From Fermentibacter sp963718745 [NCBI: Candidatus Fermentibacterota bacterium] (GTDB taxonomy: Bacteria > Fermentibacterota > Fermentibacteria > Fermentibacterales), in the NCBI GenBank assembly GCA_963718745.1, contig OY970370.1, positions 930,001-994,000 on the forward strand: a DNA stretch of 64,000 nucleotides. The letters run 5' to 3'. Within the stretch, counting starts at the first letter, position 1. Each line of letters begins with the position of its first letter. This document shows positions 17,297 through 25,597 of the stretch, one piece after another. Made by a program: the position numbers and the translations under genes. A model generated the notes under the pieces. It ran no database searches, was not told the origin of the DNA, and was given only the letters and a program-made list of their open reading frames with translations.

Positions 17297-18036
17297 TAGT
17301 TTTCTTCCTTTCCTTCAGGCTCTGCCTGCCTCTCGGCACGGCGTGCCGGATCCCTTCCCTCGTTGCCCAGGATGCAGGCATCGGCGAGGGTCCCGACGAG
17401 CAGGGAGATGGACTTTATTGCGTCGTCGTTGGCGGGGATCGGGTAGTCGACCTCGTGGGGATTGCAGTTGGTGTCGACGAGCCCGATGCAGGGGATGTTC
17501 AGCCTGCGGGCCTCGAGCACGGCGATGTGCTCCTTCTTGATGTCCACGACTATGAGCACGCCCGGGAGCTCCCTCATCGACCTGATGCCGCTGAGGTACT
17601 TCGCGAGCTTCTCCTGCTCGCGGGACTTCTGGAGCAGCTCACGCTTCGTGAAACGGGAGGCGGACCCGTCCTTCTCGAAGGCTTCGAGCTCCTCGAGGCG
17701 CAGGACGCTGCGGCGCACGGTCTGGAAATTGGTGAGCGTGCCGCCGAGCCAGCGTTCGGTCATGCTGTGCTGACCGCACCTGATCGCATGTTCCTTCACG
17801 CATTCCCGGCCCTGCTTCTTCGTGGCGACGAAGAGCACCTGCTTGCCGGACGCGGACGTGCGGGTCACGAGGTTCACGGCCTCCTCCAGGGTGGAGTGCG
17901 TCTTCTGGAGGTCGATGATGTGTATCCCGCCGCGTGCCATGAAGATGAAAGACTTCATCGCCGGGTTCCAGCGCTTGACCTGGTGTCCGAAGTGAACTCC
18001 GGCCTCGAGCATCTCCTGAGTGGTAGGAATCCTCAC
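17296..18036 (-). CDS. rpsB: Ribosomal protein S2
   Basis: The 246-residue protein has the S2 hallmarks TQEMLEAGVHFGHQVKRWNP, IHIIDLQKT, RWLGGTLTNFQTV and PCIGLVDTNCNPHEVDYPIPANDDAI. The start is GTG 18036 behind AAGGAT. The gene is separated from rpsI by 117 bp that hold a stable structured leader, listed separately. S2 autoregulates its own mRNA in several bacteria, so this leader is the likely control site. Confidence 0.96.
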   Translation of the reverse strand: MRIPTTQEMLEAGVHFGHQVKRWNPAMKSFIFMARGGIHIIDLQKTHSTLEEAVNLVTRTSASGKQVLFVATKKQGRECVKEHAIRCGQHSMTERWLGGTLTNFQTVRRSVLRLEELEAFEKDGSASRFTKRELLQKSREQEKLAKYLSGIRSMRELPGVLIVVDIKKEHIAVLEARRLNIPCIGLVDTNCNPHEVDYPIPANDDAIKSISLLVGTLADACILGNEGRDPARRAERQAEPEGKEEN

Positions 18037-18058
18037 TGCAGATCCTTTCGGTTTTTCC

Positions 18059-18109
18059 GCCGGCGGCCTGCCGCCGCCATCCGGCTTTCGCCGGACACCG
18101 GGCGGCGGC
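18059..18109 (-). promoter_or_regulatory. Structured 5' leader of rpsB, candidate S2-binding autoregulatory element
   Basis: Read as minus-strand RNA, positions 18109-18070 fold into a 9-bp GC helix (GCCGCCGCC with GGCGGCGGC). An asymmetric internal loop and a 6-bp helix UCCGGC/GCCGGA follow, closed by a GAAA tetraloop. Immediately downstream, GCCGCCGGCGG (18070-18059) can pair with the 3' arm of that helix, giving a mutually exclusive alternative. No U-run follows, so it does not look like an intrinsic terminator. It ends 22 nt before the rpsB GTG. Confidence 0.5.
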
Positions 18110-18153
18110 TGGTCACGCCGTGTGTGATACGATAGCCGACGGCTTGCCGACGA

Positions 18154-18543
18154 CTAGCGCTTGGAGAACTGGAAGCGCTTGCGGGCCTTCTTCTGCCCGT
18201 ACTTCTTGCGCTCGACCTCCCTCGGATCGCGGCTGAGCATGCCCTGTGTCTTCAGGGAATGCCTGAATTCAGGATTCATGGACACGAAAGCCCTGGCGAT
18301 GCCGAGCCTTATGGCACCCGCCTGGCCGGTCAGGCCGCCTCCTGCGACATTGATCACCAGATCGAAGGAATCGCGCCCCTTCACAATGTCCAGCGGCTCG
18401 AGAGCGTGCTCGAGCTGCCAGAGGTCACAGAAAAACTCGGCAGGTTCGCGATGGTTTATCACCACGAGACCCCGTCCGGGTCTGAGATAGCATCTGGCGG
18501 TGGCTGTCTTGCGTCTTCCAACACCTATGTACTGTACCAGCAT
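18154..18543 (-). CDS. rpsI: Ribosomal protein S9
   Basis: The 129-residue protein starts VQYIGVGRRKTATARCYLRPG and ends with the basic tail KKYGQKKARKRFQFSKR, which reaches the P-site in other bacteria. GGGLTGQAGAIRLGIARAF is the conserved core. I place the start at ATG 18543 behind GGAGGAGGT; an upstream in-frame start adds only MTSGGGE through the ribosome site itself. It lies 17 bp behind rplM, the usual L13-S9 pair. Confidence 0.96.
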   Translation of the reverse strand: MLVQYIGVGRRKTATARCYLRPGRGLVVINHREPAEFFCDLWQLEHALEPLDIVKGRDSFDLVINVAGGGLTGQAGAIRLGIARAFVSMNPEFRHSLKTQGMLSRDPREVERKKYGQKKARKRFQFSKR

Positions 18544-18560
18544 TTCACCTCCTCCGCTCG

Positions 18561-18995
18561 TCATGCCCTGGCGTCCAGAGGTTCGGGCTTCTGGGCCTCG
18601 TGCGGATGCACGGGTCCGGAGTAGACCTTCAGCTTACTGAGCATGGCCCTGCCGATGATGTTCTTGGGGAGCATGCCGGAGACTGCATGCTTGAGCACCC
18701 TGTCGGGATGCCTCTCGGCCATCACCCTGAGGGTCGTGGCCTTCTGGCCGCCAGGATAGCGGCTGTGTCTGTAGTAGACCTTCTGCTCGACCTTGTCGCC
18801 TGTGTAGTTCATCTTGTCGGCATTGATCACGACCACGAAGTCACCTGTGTCGATGTGGCGGGTGTAGACGGGCTTGTGCTTGCCCTGGAGGATGACGGCG
18901 ATATGGGACGCGAGGCGTCCCAGGGTCTGACCCTCGGCATCCACCACGAACCAGCGCCGTTCTACCTCGCCCTCTCTGGCGGAGTAGGTTCTCAC
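18561..18995 (-). CDS. rplM: Ribosomal protein L13
   Basis: The 144-residue protein reads [30 protein letters not shown], then [24 protein letters not shown] and [17 protein letters not shown], all L13 hallmarks. The start is GTG 18995, 8 nt behind a perfect GGAGG, matching the N-terminus of other L13 proteins. A GTG five codons earlier overlaps the ribosome site and is unlikely. It is the first gene of the rplM-rpsI-rpsB-tsf-pyrH-frr run. Confidence 0.95.
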   Translation of the reverse strand: MRTYSAREGEVERRWFVVDAEGQTLGRLASHIAVILQGKHKPVYTRHIDTGDFVVVINADKMNYTGDKVEQKVYYRHSRYPGGQKATTLRVMAERHPDRVLKHAVSGMLPKNIIGRAMLSKLKVYSGPVHPHEAQKPEPLDARA

Positions 18996-19167
18996 GGGAT
19001 ATACCTCCACTGAGGCTTCATTCGAAGCGTCCTAGGAAACCCGACTTGAGCCGGGTGGTAAATCGGCTGACAATATGCACGGGTTTGCAGGCAACCGCAA
19101 CGGCTGCCCAGCGGGAAGCCCGCGGACGCCTGCACCGGGCCGTCCACCGGGGCTGTCCGTGGACCTT

Positions 19168-19563
19168 TCAGGCGCTCTCCGAACCCTTCCAGGCGGAGTA
19201 CTTCCTGAGGTCCTTCCTGACGAGGTTCAGGCAGAGGCCGATGACGAACGCGTCGTCCACGAAGCCCAGGACAGGGATGAAATCGGGCACCGCGTCCATC
19301 GGGTTCAGGATGTACAGAAGGCCGATGACCGCCGCGCCGATCATCCAGAACGGGATCTGCCTGTAGCTCCTCGACGCGTAGTCGCGCACCATCGAGACGA
19401 GCATCCTTATGTCGCCCAGAACTGCGGCCAGCGGTCCGCGCGATGACTTCTCCTCGATCTCGCGGGCGTTCTCGAGCACGATCTCGATATCCCCGGGAGA
19501 AACCTTCTGCGCCCTTTCGAGCAGCTCCTCCCTGGTCATCGGATCGGATGCCTTCCCAGCCAT
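19168..19563 (-). CDS. YkvA/DUF1232 family small membrane protein
   Basis: The 131-residue protein has a charged N-terminal half. It then has the DUF1232 core RQIPFWMIGAAVIGLLYILNPMDAVPDFIPVLGFVDDAFVIGLCL: one membrane segment followed by the NPxDxxPDxxPxxGxxDD motif. ATG 19563 follows GGGAGGAG. The family is widespread and its function is not established. It stands alone between the ribosomal cluster and the recA cluster. Confidence 0.85.
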   Translation of the reverse strand: MAGKASDPMTREELLERAQKVSPGDIEIVLENAREIEEKSSRGPLAAVLGDIRMLVSMVRDYASRSYRQIPFWMIGAAVIGLLYILNPMDAVPDFIPVLGFVDDAFVIGLCLNLVRKDLRKYSAWKGSESA

Positions 19564-19615
19564 TCTGAACTCCTCCCTCGTCGACGATCCACAGCCAGGG
19601 AATATCGCGCTTCGG

Positions 19616-19639
19616 GGCTCCCGGGTCGAACCCGGAGCC
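19616..19639 (-). terminator. GC-rich hairpin between the recX-side hypothetical gene and the YkvA gene
   Basis: On the minus strand GGCTC-CGGGT-TCG-ACCCG-GGAGCC forms a 10-bp stem with one bulged G. It sits between the end of the 164-residue hypothetical gene (19751) and the YkvA start (19563). There is no clear U-run, so termination is only a guess; it may be an mRNA 3'-end stabiliser. Confidence 0.35.
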
Positions 19640-19750
19640 GCGACCTCCGAAGTCAGCAGTCGATCTGCCGGAGCGCCCGGGGAACCGTATCCGGCCGTCC
19701 TCCGGCGAGGGGGCATGACGCCCCGGCCGCCGGGAACAGCAGAACTGGCG

Positions 19751-20245
19751 TCAGATCGAACCGAGGAGTTCGGCCAGCTTGTCCGCCGTCGCACATGCCA
19801 CGCCGCCATCCCTGAATATCTCGAGCACAGCTGGATCGCAGCCTGCGAGGCAGACCACCATCCTGCACCCGCATCCCCAGGCGGCCGCGCTCTTCCCGGC
19901 TAGGGCGAAGGCGCGCTCCTTCGGGGGAACCCTGTCCGAAAATCCCTGGGGCATGACGGCAGTGTCTCCTTTGTAGAAAGGCAGGAAGAGCTCGACGCCA
20001 GGCCAGGGCTCGAGCCTCAGCGCACGGGAGAAACCCATGGGGGCGAGCACGGCGCTCGTCGCACCCCATATCTTCCTGGGCCGCAGCACGGAGCCATCCG
20101 TCAGAGCCATCCCGGCCGGGGGTGGAACGGGGGGATCGGCCCAGGCCGCAGACCAGGGGGCGCCGGCCGGGAGCGCAGGGGCTTCGTGCCCGCAGAGCCG
20201 CTTGCCGAGGTTGGTCCAGAAGGCCTGCGGGTCAGGATTCCTCAT
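19751..20245 (-). CDS. Hypothetical protein downstream of recX
   Basis: This 164-residue protein overlaps the 3' end of recX by 14 bp. I recognise no family. It contains WGATSAVLAPMGFSRALRLEPWPGVELFLPFYKG, a GKSAAAWGCGCRMVVCLAGCDPAVLEIFRDGGV segment with four cysteines in a CGC...C...C pattern, and a C-terminal helix DKLAELLGSI. No signal peptide or membrane span is seen. Start ATG 20245 lacks a strong ribosome site; it probably relies on coupling to recX. Confidence 0.65.
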   Translation of the reverse strand: MRNPDPQAFWTNLGKRLCGHEAPALPAGAPWSAAWADPPVPPPAGMALTDGSVLRPRKIWGATSAVLAPMGFSRALRLEPWPGVELFLPFYKGDTAVMPQGFSDRVPPKERAFALAGKSAAAWGCGCRMVVCLAGCDPAVLEIFRDGGVACATADKLAELLGSI

Positions 20246-20882
20246 CGGGATGCCCCCCCAGCATCGCAGCAGCAGTACGGTATGCCTCCGAACCCGATAT
20301 GCCCCTGCGGACAAGGAACCCCACGGCCCGCCTCAGGGCGGTTTCGCGGGGGAGTTTCCCGTACCTCCGCCTGACGAGGACGGCCAGCCCGGCTGCAGCC
20401 TCCCTGTCGGACCGGCCTTCCAGGGCTTTCTCCACGAGGGCGGGGCCGACCCCGCGCTTCCTCAGTTCCAGGGCGAGGCGGAATCTGCCCAGGTCGGGCC
20501 TGGAGGCGGCATACATCCGTGCGAATCTGGCGTCGTCCACCCATCCGTACTCGATCGCCCGTGCAACTGCGCCTGAGACAACCGAGGGCAGATAACCGCG
20601 CTTCTCGAGGTAACCCGAGAGCTTCGCCGCCGTCCTCTCGGCAGTCGCGAGGTAGCGCGCCGAATCATCCGAGGCGGGTGCCTTCTGGGCCTCGGCGGCG
20701 ATCGGCTCCAGCTCCTTCCAGTCGAAGTCGGAGCCCTCCTCGAGGTTCAGCGCGCGACAGACCCCTGTGGGCAGGGCCAGGAGCAGCGAACCCGCACGGA
20801 TCCGCACCCATCCCCTCCGCAACTGCTCTATGCCGTCAACTGTCAGTCTTGACCGCCCTCGGCTGGGGCACCTTCGCCTCAC
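20232..20882 (-). CDS. recX: Regulatory protein RecX
   Basis: The protein (up to 216 residues) shows tandem three-helix RecX repeats: [60 protein letters not shown] and [10 protein letters not shown]. RecX binds and inhibits RecA filaments. The gene follows recA directly, its usual place. The start is uncertain: GTG 20882 gives a 47-bp overlap with recA, while starts closer to the recA stop (for example the TTG near 20817) would trim about 20 residues. Confidence 0.85.
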   Translation of the reverse strand: MRRRCPSRGRSRLTVDGIEQLRRGWVRIRAGSLLLALPTGVCRALNLEEGSDFDWKELEPIAAEAQKAPASDDSARYLATAERTAAKLSGYLEKRGYLPSVVSGAVARAIEYGWVDDARFARMYAASRPDLGRFRLALELRKRGVGPALVEKALEGRSDREAAAGLAVLVRRRYGKLPRETALRRAVGFLVRRGISGSEAYRTAAAMLGGHPDEES

Positions 20883-21891
20883 CCTCGATGGGCAGCTCGT
20901 AGAGCCTCCTGAGGTCGATCTCGAGCTTCCCGGCGATCTCGCGGTTCTCCTCGAGGAACTTGCGGCAGTTCTCCCTGCCCTGGCCTATCTGGAGGTCGCC
21001 GTAGGAGTACCAGGTGCCGCGCCTCGAGAGCAGGTTCTTCTCGAGGCCCAGGTCCACGAGCTCGCCGGCGAGTGATATCCCCTGTCCGTGGATGATGTCG
21101 AACTCGCACTGCTTGAACGGTGCTGCGAGCTTGTTCTTGACGACCTTCGCCTTGGTCCTGCTCCCGTGGACCTCTTCGCCCTCCTTGATCGATGCTATCC
21201 TGCGGACGTCGATCCTGACGCTGGCGTAGAACTTCAGCGCCCTGCCGCCCGTCGTGGTCTCCGGATTGCCGAACATTACACCGATCTGCATCCTGATCTG
21301 GTTGATGAAGATCACGGCGCAGTTGGACCTGGAGACCGCCCCGGTGAGTTTTCGCAGGGCCTGGGACATCAGCCTCGCCTGGAGACCCATGTGCGAGTCC
21401 CCCATCTCGCCCTCCAGCTCCGCCTTCGGCACGAGCGCCGCGACCGAGTCCACGCAGATGGCGTCGACGGCGTTGCTCCGCACGAGCATCTCCGTTATCT
21501 CGAGGGCCTGTTCGCCGCTGGACGGCTGGGACACGAGCAGCTTGTCGATGTCCAGCCCGATCTTAGATGCATAGATGGGATCGAGGGCGTGCTCCGCATC
21601 GATGAATGCAGCCTCCCCGCCCATGCGCTGCGCGCTGGCCAGGATGTGCATCGCGAGCGTGGTCTTGCCGGACGACTCGGCGCCGTAGATCTCGGTTATC
21701 CTGCCCTTGGGTATCCCTCCGATGCCGAGGGCGACATCCAGGGCGAGCGATCCGGTCGGGATCGTATCCACCTGGACGATGTCATTCTCGCCGAGGCGCA
21801 TGATGGACCCCTGGCCGAACTGCTTCTGGATCTGCAGGAATGCAGCCTGAAGGGCCTTCTGCTTTTCTTCTACCGGGTTTTCCCTGGCCAT
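20836..21891 (-). CDS. recA: Recombinase RecA
   Basis: The 351-residue protein has [20 protein letters not shown] (Walker A), [34 protein letters not shown] with loop L1, and loop L2 around [29 protein letters not shown]. RecA catalyses strand exchange and triggers the SOS response. I chose ATG 21891 behind GGAGG; the upstream extension is not conserved. It lies 13 bp after thpR with no room for its own promoter, so it is probably transcribed through pgpA-cinA-thpR-recA-recX, a common grouping. Confidence 0.97.
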   Translation of the reverse strand: MARENPVEEKQKALQAAFLQIQKQFGQGSIMRLGENDIVQVDTIPTGSLALDVALGIGGIPKGRITEIYGAESSGKTTLAMHILASAQRMGGEAAFIDAEHALDPIYASKIGLDIDKLLVSQPSSGEQALEITEMLVRSNAVDAICVDSVAALVPKAELEGEMGDSHMGLQARLMSQALRKLTGAVSRSNCAVIFINQIRMQIGVMFGNPETTTGGRALKFYASVRIDVRRIASIKEGEEVHGSRTKAKVVKNKLAAPFKQCEFDIIHGQGISLAGELVDLGLEKNLLSRRGTWYSYGDLQIGQGRENCRKFLEENREIAGKLEIDLRRLYELPIEGEAKVPQPRAVKTDS

Positions 21892-21904
21892 CAGCCTCCG
21901 CCTT

Positions 21905-22441
21905 TCATGGAGCGGGGAGCGGGACGCTCCCGACCCGTTCATAGACAGGACCCGAAGGGGTCAGTCTGCTGTCGTACAACACGATCTCCTCGAACGAACC
22001 CTCCCACGGACCGGGCGGCGGCAGCTTTGCGACACCCTCCTGCCTGCCCCGCCGTGCGACGGTGAGGTGCGGCAGGAACAGGCCGGACTGTCCGGTCCTG
22101 CCCGCGTCGTCCCTCAGGACCGCGAGGCGGTCGGCCGCCCTGGCCGCCCACGGGGGGAAGCTGCCTCCCAGCCAGTACACACCTGGGAGTTTGCTCCCGC
22201 GGGGGAAGGTCCCGCAAGTGTCCAGCCTGAACGCACGGTCCTCCGAGGAGTCAGGAACGACGGCCCCGAGAAGCTCCAGAGGCTCCGAGGGGTCCACCGC
22301 TCCCAGGAACCTGAGGGTGACGTGCGCACCCCCGGGATCTATCCACCTGAGGCCGGGATGGAGCAGGCGCTGCTTCTCGACGTACTCCGAAAGGAGAGCC
22401 CTGGTGTCCGCCGGGAGGGGCAGAGCGAAGAAGAGCCTCAT
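21905..22441 (-). CDS. thpR: RNA 2',3'-cyclic phosphodiesterase (2H superfamily)
   Basis: The 178-residue protein begins [13 protein letters not shown] and has the two HxTx motifs of the 2H phosphoesterases, HVTLRFLG and HLTVARR, spaced as in ThpR/LigT. The family opens 2',3'-cyclic phosphates on RNA ends. The ATG overlaps the cinA stop as ATGA. Location between cinA and recA is frequent in bacteria. Confidence 0.92.
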   Translation of the reverse strand: MRLFFALPLPADTRALLSEYVEKQRLLHPGLRWIDPGGAHVTLRFLGAVDPSEPLELLGAVVPDSSEDRAFRLDTCGTFPRGSKLPGVYWLGGSFPPWAARAADRLAVLRDDAGRTGQSGLFLPHLTVARRGRQEGVAKLPPPGPWEGSFEEIVLYDSRLTPSGPVYERVGSVPLPAP

Positions 22442-23664
22442 GCGCGGGCCTCCCGCAGCATCACCAGGAGCATGCCCATGGCGCAGGTGCAGGCCGCCTC
22501 CCGTATGACTGTCCTTGTCCCACCGAAACCGAATTCGCGGACCTCCGTGCGCCCGTCGAGCCGGGAGCAGATCCAGACGGTCCCGACGGGCTTCGAAGGC
22601 GTCCCGCCGTCCGGCCCGGCTATGCCCGTGACGGAGAGCACGGCCCGTGCGCCCAGAAGCCTGGAGGCTCCGGAGGCCATCTCTCGCGCTGTCTCCGCGC
22701 TGACGGCCCCGAACGCGTCTATCGTCGTCCGGCTCACGCCGAGGAGATCCGATTTCGCCCCGTTGGAATAGGAGACGACACCCCCCAGGAACCAGGCGGA
22801 CGAACCGGGGATGGATGTGATCCTGGCTCCGAGCAGGCCGCCGGTGCAGGATTCGGCCGTCGCCAGCGACAGACCCGCCTCTGCGAGGGCCGATCCGAGG
22901 GCCTGTTCGATGGAGAGGTCGCGCCTCTCCGAGAAGACTGATCCGGCGAGCCTCTCCTTCACTGCTTCGAAGCCTTCCCCTGCCCGGTCACCCTTGAGCG
23001 AGAGCTCCACCTGTCCCGGCCTGGGGAGGAAGGCGAGTGCTGCGCCCCTGTCCAGCCCCTCCGCCTTGATGATGTCCATGAGCCTGTTCTCGGGTATGCC
23101 CCAGATCCTCAGGCAGCGGACCTCTCCGAGACCGGGCCCGGCGGCTCCGGCCGCATCGAGGCAGGGGCCGGCCAGCGCCTCCACCTCCGCCGGTACGCCC
23201 GGCAGCATCACGATGCACTCGGACGTCTCCCGCAGGGGCAGGACGATGCCCGGGGCGATGCCTGCGGGATTCTCGACGGGTGCCGCTCCTTCCGGGAGCA
23301 TGGCCTGCCGCAGGGCGGACGGGGGGCAGGTCGCGCCCCTGGCCAGGTACCGGTTCTCGATCATGCCGAGGGCGTCGGGGTTGCTTCTCATCCCGAGACC
23401 GAGAGCGGCGGCCACGGCCGAAGGCGTCAGGTCGTCCTCGGTGGGCCCCAGGCCGCCCGTCGTCACGACGATCCTGTTACGTCGCCGGATGGAGGCGAGA
23501 GCTTCCGCGATGGAGCCCGCCTCGTCTGCCGCCACGGCCGCACGGGTGACGGGGAGTCCCCGCCAGGAAAGCTCCCTCGCAACAGCAGGGATGTTGACGT
23601 CGAACACCCTTCCCTGGAGGATCTCGTCTCCGATCAGGAGTATGGCGGCGTCAGCGAATGCCAA
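22438..23664 (-). CDS. cinA: CinA (MoCF-like domain plus NMN deamidase-type C-terminal domain)
   Basis: The 408-residue protein starts AAILLIGDEILQGRVFDVN and carries VVTTGGLGPTEDDLTPSA in its N-terminal molybdopterin-binding-like domain. The C-terminal domain has LSLATAESCTGGLLGARITSIPGSSAWFLGGVVSYSN and GIAGPDGGTPSKPVGTVW, typical of NMN deamidase. It takes part in nucleotide recycling (NMN deamidation/ADP-ribose pyrophosphatase). The start is TTG 23664, overlapping pgpA by 14 bp with only a weak ribosome site. Confidence 0.93.
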   Translation of the reverse strand: MAFADAAILLIGDEILQGRVFDVNIPAVARELSWRGLPVTRAAVAADEAGSIAEALASIRRRNRIVVTTGGLGPTEDDLTPSAVAAALGLGMRSNPDALGMIENRYLARGATCPPSALRQAMLPEGAAPVENPAGIAPGIVLPLRETSECIVMLPGVPAEVEALAGPCLDAAGAAGPGLGEVRCLRIWGIPENRLMDIIKAEGLDRGAALAFLPRPGQVELSLKGDRAGEGFEAVKERLAGSVFSERRDLSIEQALGSALAEAGLSLATAESCTGGLLGARITSIPGSSAWFLGGVVSYSNGAKSDLLGVSRTTIDAFGAVSAETAREMASGASRLLGARAVLSVTGIAGPDGGTPSKPVGTVWICSRLDGRTEVREFGFGGTRTVIREAACTCAMGMLLVMLREARA

Positions 23665-24112
23665 GAGAAGCCCCGACGAGGACGAGGACCGCGGCCATCA
23701 GACCGGCGCAGACGTCGTCCAGCACCACCCCGGCCGGTCCCTCGATCCTGTCGAAGACGCACACTGGCCAGGGTTTCAGGATGTCGAACACCCTGAACAG
23801 CACCAGTGCGGCGATTGCGAGAACAAGGCTCCCGCCAGCGGGGAGGAATGCGATCCAGGCGCCCAGGACCTCGTCGATGTTGACGCGGGAGGGGTCGTGG
23901 CCCCAGAGGGTCTCCCCGGCTGCCGCGCCGGCGATGGCCGCAGGGACGAGGAAGATGCCGGTCAGGACGGCCGCCTGGATCGAATGTGCACCCACGAGCA
24001 GCCAAATGACGAAGGCGACCAGGCTGCCGACGGTTCCGGGCGCCACCGGGGAGAAACCCGTCCCCAGCGTGGTCCCCAGAAGAGCTCCGGCACCCAGCAG
24101 CACTCTCCTCAC
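23651..24112 (-). CDS. pgpA: Phosphatidylglycerophosphatase A
   Basis: The 153-residue membrane protein has GTGFSPVAPGTVGSLVAF at the start, DPSRVNIDEVLGAW, FRVFDILKPWPV and GPAGVVLDDVCAGL, which together define PgpA. It dephosphorylates phosphatidylglycerol phosphate, the product of the upstream PgsA. The two genes are 13 bp apart. Confidence 0.93.
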   Translation of the reverse strand: MRRVLLGAGALLGTTLGTGFSPVAPGTVGSLVAFVIWLLVGAHSIQAAVLTGIFLVPAAIAGAAAGETLWGHDPSRVNIDEVLGAWIAFLPAGGSLVLAIAALVLFRVFDILKPWPVCVFDRIEGPAGVVLDDVCAGLMAAVLVLVGASLGIR

Positions 24113-24125
24113 GACAGCCGCCCCC

Positions 24126-24698
24126 CTACCACAGGAGCCTCTTCATGATCTGCCTGTTGCGCCAGATGTAGTCCAGACCCGAGAAGACCGCCAGGGCCGC
24201 CGCCGAGATCAGCACCGCCCTCGCCACGGCCTCGTGCACACCCTCCGGGAGGGCGGGGGACCCGGGCCATGGAACCGCCAGGGCGAGGTAGAGGAACACG
24301 GCGGTCATCTCGAAGACTGTCTTCAGCTTGCCCATCCTGGAAGGCATGATGAGCACTCCCGCATAGGCCGCTATGGTACGAAGCCCCGTCACGAGCAGCT
24401 CCCTGCCGATTATCACCCAGGCCGTCCAGACCGGAACAAGCCCGATCTGCACTAGACCGATGAGAGCCAGGGATACGAGGAGCTTGTCCGCGAGCGGATC
24501 CAGAAAACGGCCCAGATTGGTCACCCAGCTGTACCTTCGCGCCAGGTAGCCGTCGAGGAGGTCTGTCAGCGCCGCAATCGCGAATGTGATCAGCGCAGCC
24601 GCACGGAAGGCGGGTCTTTCGTCCAGCAGTAGGGCAGTCGCGACCGGTCCGAGAGCCATCCTCAGGATGGTCAGCCTGTTGGGCCAGTTCAGCAACAT
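24126..24698 (-). CDS. pgsA: CDP-diacylglycerol-glycerol-3-phosphate 3-phosphatidyltransferase
   Basis: The 190-residue integral membrane protein begins NWPNRLTILRM. It has the complete CDP-alcohol transferase motif DLLDGYLARRYSWVTNLGRFLDPLAD, with its four aspartates. Next to pgpA it completes phosphatidylglycerol synthesis. A second, different CDP-alcohol transferase lies at the end of the window. Confidence 0.93.
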   Translation of the reverse strand: MLLNWPNRLTILRMALGPVATALLLDERPAFRAAALITFAIAALTDLLDGYLARRYSWVTNLGRFLDPLADKLLVSLALIGLVQIGLVPVWTAWVIIGRELLVTGLRTIAAYAGVLIMPSRMGKLKTVFEMTAVFLYLALAVPWPGSPALPEGVHEAVARAVLISAAALAVFSGLDYIWRNRQIMKRLLW

Positions 24699-24707
24699 CC
24701 GCCTGGT

Positions 24708-25295
24708 TCAGACCTTCTGCCGGCCCTCGAAGGCCTGGATGAGGGTTCCGGAGTCTATCATCTCGACTGAAGCTCCGGACGGGAGCCCTCTGGCGAGCCT
24801 CGTGACCCTTGCTCCCGTACTCTCCAGCACGCGTGCCAGCCACGAACAGGTCGCCTCGCCGTCGGCGGTCGCGTCGAGAGCGAGGATCACTTCGGGCGCG
24901 CACGTCTCCCTGACGAGGTTCAGGAGCCTGTCCATGCCGAGCTGCGTGGGGCCGACCCCGTCCAGAGGGGAGAGGAGTCCGTGCAGGACGAAGAACCTCC
25001 CGCGGAAGAGCCCCGCGTCCTCGATCGATCTCAGATCCGCAACGTTCTCGACTACGCAGAGGGAGCTGTTCCTCGAGGTGTCGGCGCATACCGGGCACCG
25101 GTCGGAATCCGTCAGGTTGCGGCAGAGCGGACACTCGTGGATGCTCTCGAACGTCCTCTTGAGGACATCGGAGAGACTGCGGGACAGCTCGCGGTCATCC
25201 AGGAGAGAGAAGGCCAGGCGGGCGGCGGTCCGCCTGCCGATCCCCGGGAGTCTGGAAAGTTCGTTGACCAGGGCGTCGAACCAGTCACCGCTCAC
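24708..25295 (-). CDS. recR: Recombination mediator RecR
   Basis: The 195-residue protein has the helix-hairpin-helix LSRLPGIGRRTAARLAF, the four-cysteine zinc finger CPLCRNLTDSDRCPVCAD, and the Toprim domain (LCVVENVADLRSIE, VILALDATADGEATCSWLAR). RecR acts with RecF/RecO to load RecA. The ATG overlaps the ybaB stop by 4 bp. Confidence 0.95.
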   Translation of the reverse strand: MSGDWFDALVNELSRLPGIGRRTAARLAFSLLDDRELSRSLSDVLKRTFESIHECPLCRNLTDSDRCPVCADTSRNSSLCVVENVADLRSIEDAGLFRGRFFVLHGLLSPLDGVGPTQLGMDRLLNLVRETCAPEVILALDATADGEATCSWLARVLESTGARVTRLARGLPSGASVEMIDSGTLIQAFEGRQKV

Positions 25296-25597
25296 AGGAG
25301 CCCTCCCGCGCCGGAGAGCCCGAGTTCGTCCATCCTGCGCGAAGAATACTCGCGGCTGCGGGCAACCGCATCACGCACGGCCGCCATGACGAGATCCTCC
25401 AGGAGGGAGGCGTCCGCGTCCACGAGGGCCTCGGGGGAGATCCTGATGTCCGAAAGCTCGCCCTGGCCGTTCACGACTGCCCTCACGGCGCCCGTGCCGC
25501 CCTCTATCTTTGCCTCTGCCAGCTCCTCCTGCAGGCGGGACAGGCTGGCCTGCATCTTCTGGGCCTGTGCCATGAGGTTCTTCATCTGGCGGTTCAA
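25292..25597 (-). CDS. ybaB: YbaB/EbfC family nucleoid-associated protein
   Basis: The 101-residue protein begins NRQMKNLMAQAQKMQASLSRLQEELAEAKIEG and continues with the short beta core VRAVVNGQGELSDIRISPEAL and the helix LLEDLVMAAVRDAVARSRE. These small dimeric proteins bind DNA. The dnaX-ybaB-recR order is one of the most conserved in bacteria, and all three junctions here overlap by 4 bp. Confidence 0.94.
   Translation of the reverse strand: MNRQMKNLMAQAQKMQASLSRLQEELAEAKIEGGTGAVRAVVNGQGELSDIRISPEALVDADASLLEDLVMAAVRDAVARSREYSSRRMDELGLSGAGGLL

Noticed and set aside
18059-18109. Intrinsic terminator between rpsI and rpsB
   Set aside because: The stem is strong but is followed by GGAAAAACC on the RNA strand, with no U-run, and rpsB follows at once; a leader element fits better.
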